From: an uncultured beta proteobacterium
GTDB taxonomy: Bacteria > Pseudomonadota > Gammaproteobacteria > Burkholderiales > Burkholderiaceae_C
DNA: 6,767 nt
Direction of reading: 5' to 3'
Assembly: GCA_903885415.1 (NCBI GenBank)
Contig: CAISIP010000256.1
Location: forward strand, 1-6,767
Below, one piece after another: positions 6,331 through 6,767 of the stretch. The first letter of the stretch is position 1. The number at the start of each line of letters is the position of its first letter. Position numbers and translations under genes: made by a program. Under the pieces are notes generated by a model. It saw only the letters and a list, made by a program, of their open reading frames with translations, had not been told where the DNA came from and made no database searches.

Positions 6331-6767
6331 ACATCGACCTCCACCGCGTCGCCATGCAGCTCCATCAACTCGCGGCGTGCGGCAGCCTCACCCTTGCCCA
6401 TCAACTTGGTGATCAGCGTCTCGGTCTGGGCGAAATCGCTCGCGCCGAGGTACACCGGGAGCAGGCGCCGGGTATCCGGGTTCAGCGTCGTGTCCCACAA
6501 CTGCTCGGCGTTCATTTCGCCCAGGCCCTTGAAGCGGCTGATGCTCCAACTGCCCTCGCGAACGCCTTCCTTGCGCAGCTTGTCGAGTATCGCGCCGAGT
6601 TCACCCGCGTCCAGCGCGTAGGCCTTGGACGCGGGCTTCTTGCCGCGCGCCGGCGCGTCGACCCGAAACAGCGGCGGCCGGGCTACATAGACATGGCCGG
6701 CGTCGACCAATTTTGGGAAGTGGCGGAAAACAGCGTCAGCAGCAGCACCTGGATGTGCGAGCCGTCC
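6327..6767 (-). CDS. parE: DNA topoisomerase IV subunit B (ParE), 3' part only, with an apparent frameshift
   Basis: ParE is the ATPase subunit of topoisomerase IV. Only the C-terminal part is present and the gene runs off the right edge. Bases 6766-6728 read DGSHIQVLLLTLF, the end of the Toprim metal-binding motif and the helix after it. The continuation RHFPKLVDAGHVYVARPPL lies in another frame, from 6728 downward. Joining them needs one extra T in the run at 6727-6730 (four T on the - strand, five expected for Phe-Phe). After that the protein is normal to its TGA at 6327-6329, including the gyrase-B/ParE signature RFKGLGEMN at 6510-6536 and an EVDV end. Without the frameshift, the downstream frame could only start at a non-biological TTG near 6710. 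Given the essential role and the closeness to the sequence end, an assembly or sequencing error is more likely than a true pseudogene. The reading frame overlaps the transglycosylase start by 4 bases. Confidence 0.92.
   Translation of the reverse strand, partial: GRLAHPGAAADAVFRHFPKLVDAGHVYVARPPLFRVDAPARGKKPASKAYALDAGELGAILDKLRKEGVREGSWSISRFKGLGEMNAEQLWDTTLNPDTRRLLPVYLGASDFAQTETLITKLMGKGEAAARRELMELHGDAVEVDV
6338..6342 (-). promoter_or_regulatory. Ribosome binding site of the lytic transglycosylase, inside the parE 3' end
   Basis: A GGAGG on the - strand lies 7 bases before the GTG at 6330-6328, in the last codons of parE. It decides the start. That GTG overlaps the parE TGA as GTGA and yields a complete signal peptide, whereas the next in-frame methionine (residue 22) would remove most of the signal. 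It is the strongest Shine-Dalgarno I found in this window. Confidence 0.8.

Noticed and set aside
5491..6621. A 376-codon open frame on the + strand opposite the transglycosylase and parE
   Set aside because: Both - strand genes have clear catalytic motifs and tight operon spacing. The antisense product has low-complexity Arg/Gln/His composition and no family features.
6725..6734. Programmed -1 frameshifting as the explanation of the parE frame break
   Set aside because: There is no X-XXY-YYZ slippery heptamer. A -1 slip of the Phe codon would pair with GTT, and four T is short for transcriptional slippage. A sequence error is simpler.
1..6767. CRISPR array, insertion sequence, tRNA/rRNA gene, toxin-antitoxin or defence module
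   Set aside because: Reading both strands showed no spaced direct repeats, terminal inverted repeats, transposase motifs or tRNA-like cloverleaf. Nearly all bases are taken by six housekeeping or operon-linked genes.

Overview
The window looks like a chromosomal housekeeping segment from a GC-rich betaproteobacterium, most likely Burkholderiales and close to Comamonadaceae. That placement rests on recalled resemblance of GlyA, ParC and the transglycosylase to proteins of that group, plus strong G/C preference at third codon positions; no database search was possible. I see no mobile element, CRISPR array, tRNA, rRNA or phage-like gene. No stretch above 300 bases lacks a gene.

Left half, + strand: bases 2-79 may hold the last codons of an unidentified upstream gene. 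They are followed by glyA (serine hydroxymethyltransferase, 127-1371) and, 59 bases later, nrdR (repressor of ribonucleotide reductase genes, 1431-1880, GTG start). The pair links the one-carbon supply for dTMP to control of dNTP production.

Right half, - strand, read from the right edge: the 3' end of parE (topoisomerase IV subunit B), an exported lytic transglycosylase, parC (topoisomerase IV subunit A) and an FAD-dependent aromatic-ring-type monooxygenase. Spacing is extremely tight: 4-base overlap, 4-base overlap, 7-base gap. This suggests one transcript with translational coupling. A cell-wall enzyme therefore sits between the two subunits of the chromosome-decatenating enzyme, with a flavoprotein of unknown substrate at the end. 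The two operons converge, separated by only 19 bases that contain a small GC-rich palindrome.

Points worth a second look: an apparent one-base deletion in parE about 40 bases from the right edge (four T where five are expected), probably a sequence or assembly error; Gln and Asp at the ParC positions matching the quinolone-contact residues Ser80 and Glu84 of E. coli; the parE-transglycosylase-parC arrangement; and the uncharacterised monooxygenase. I found no convincing evidence of a novel multi-gene system here.
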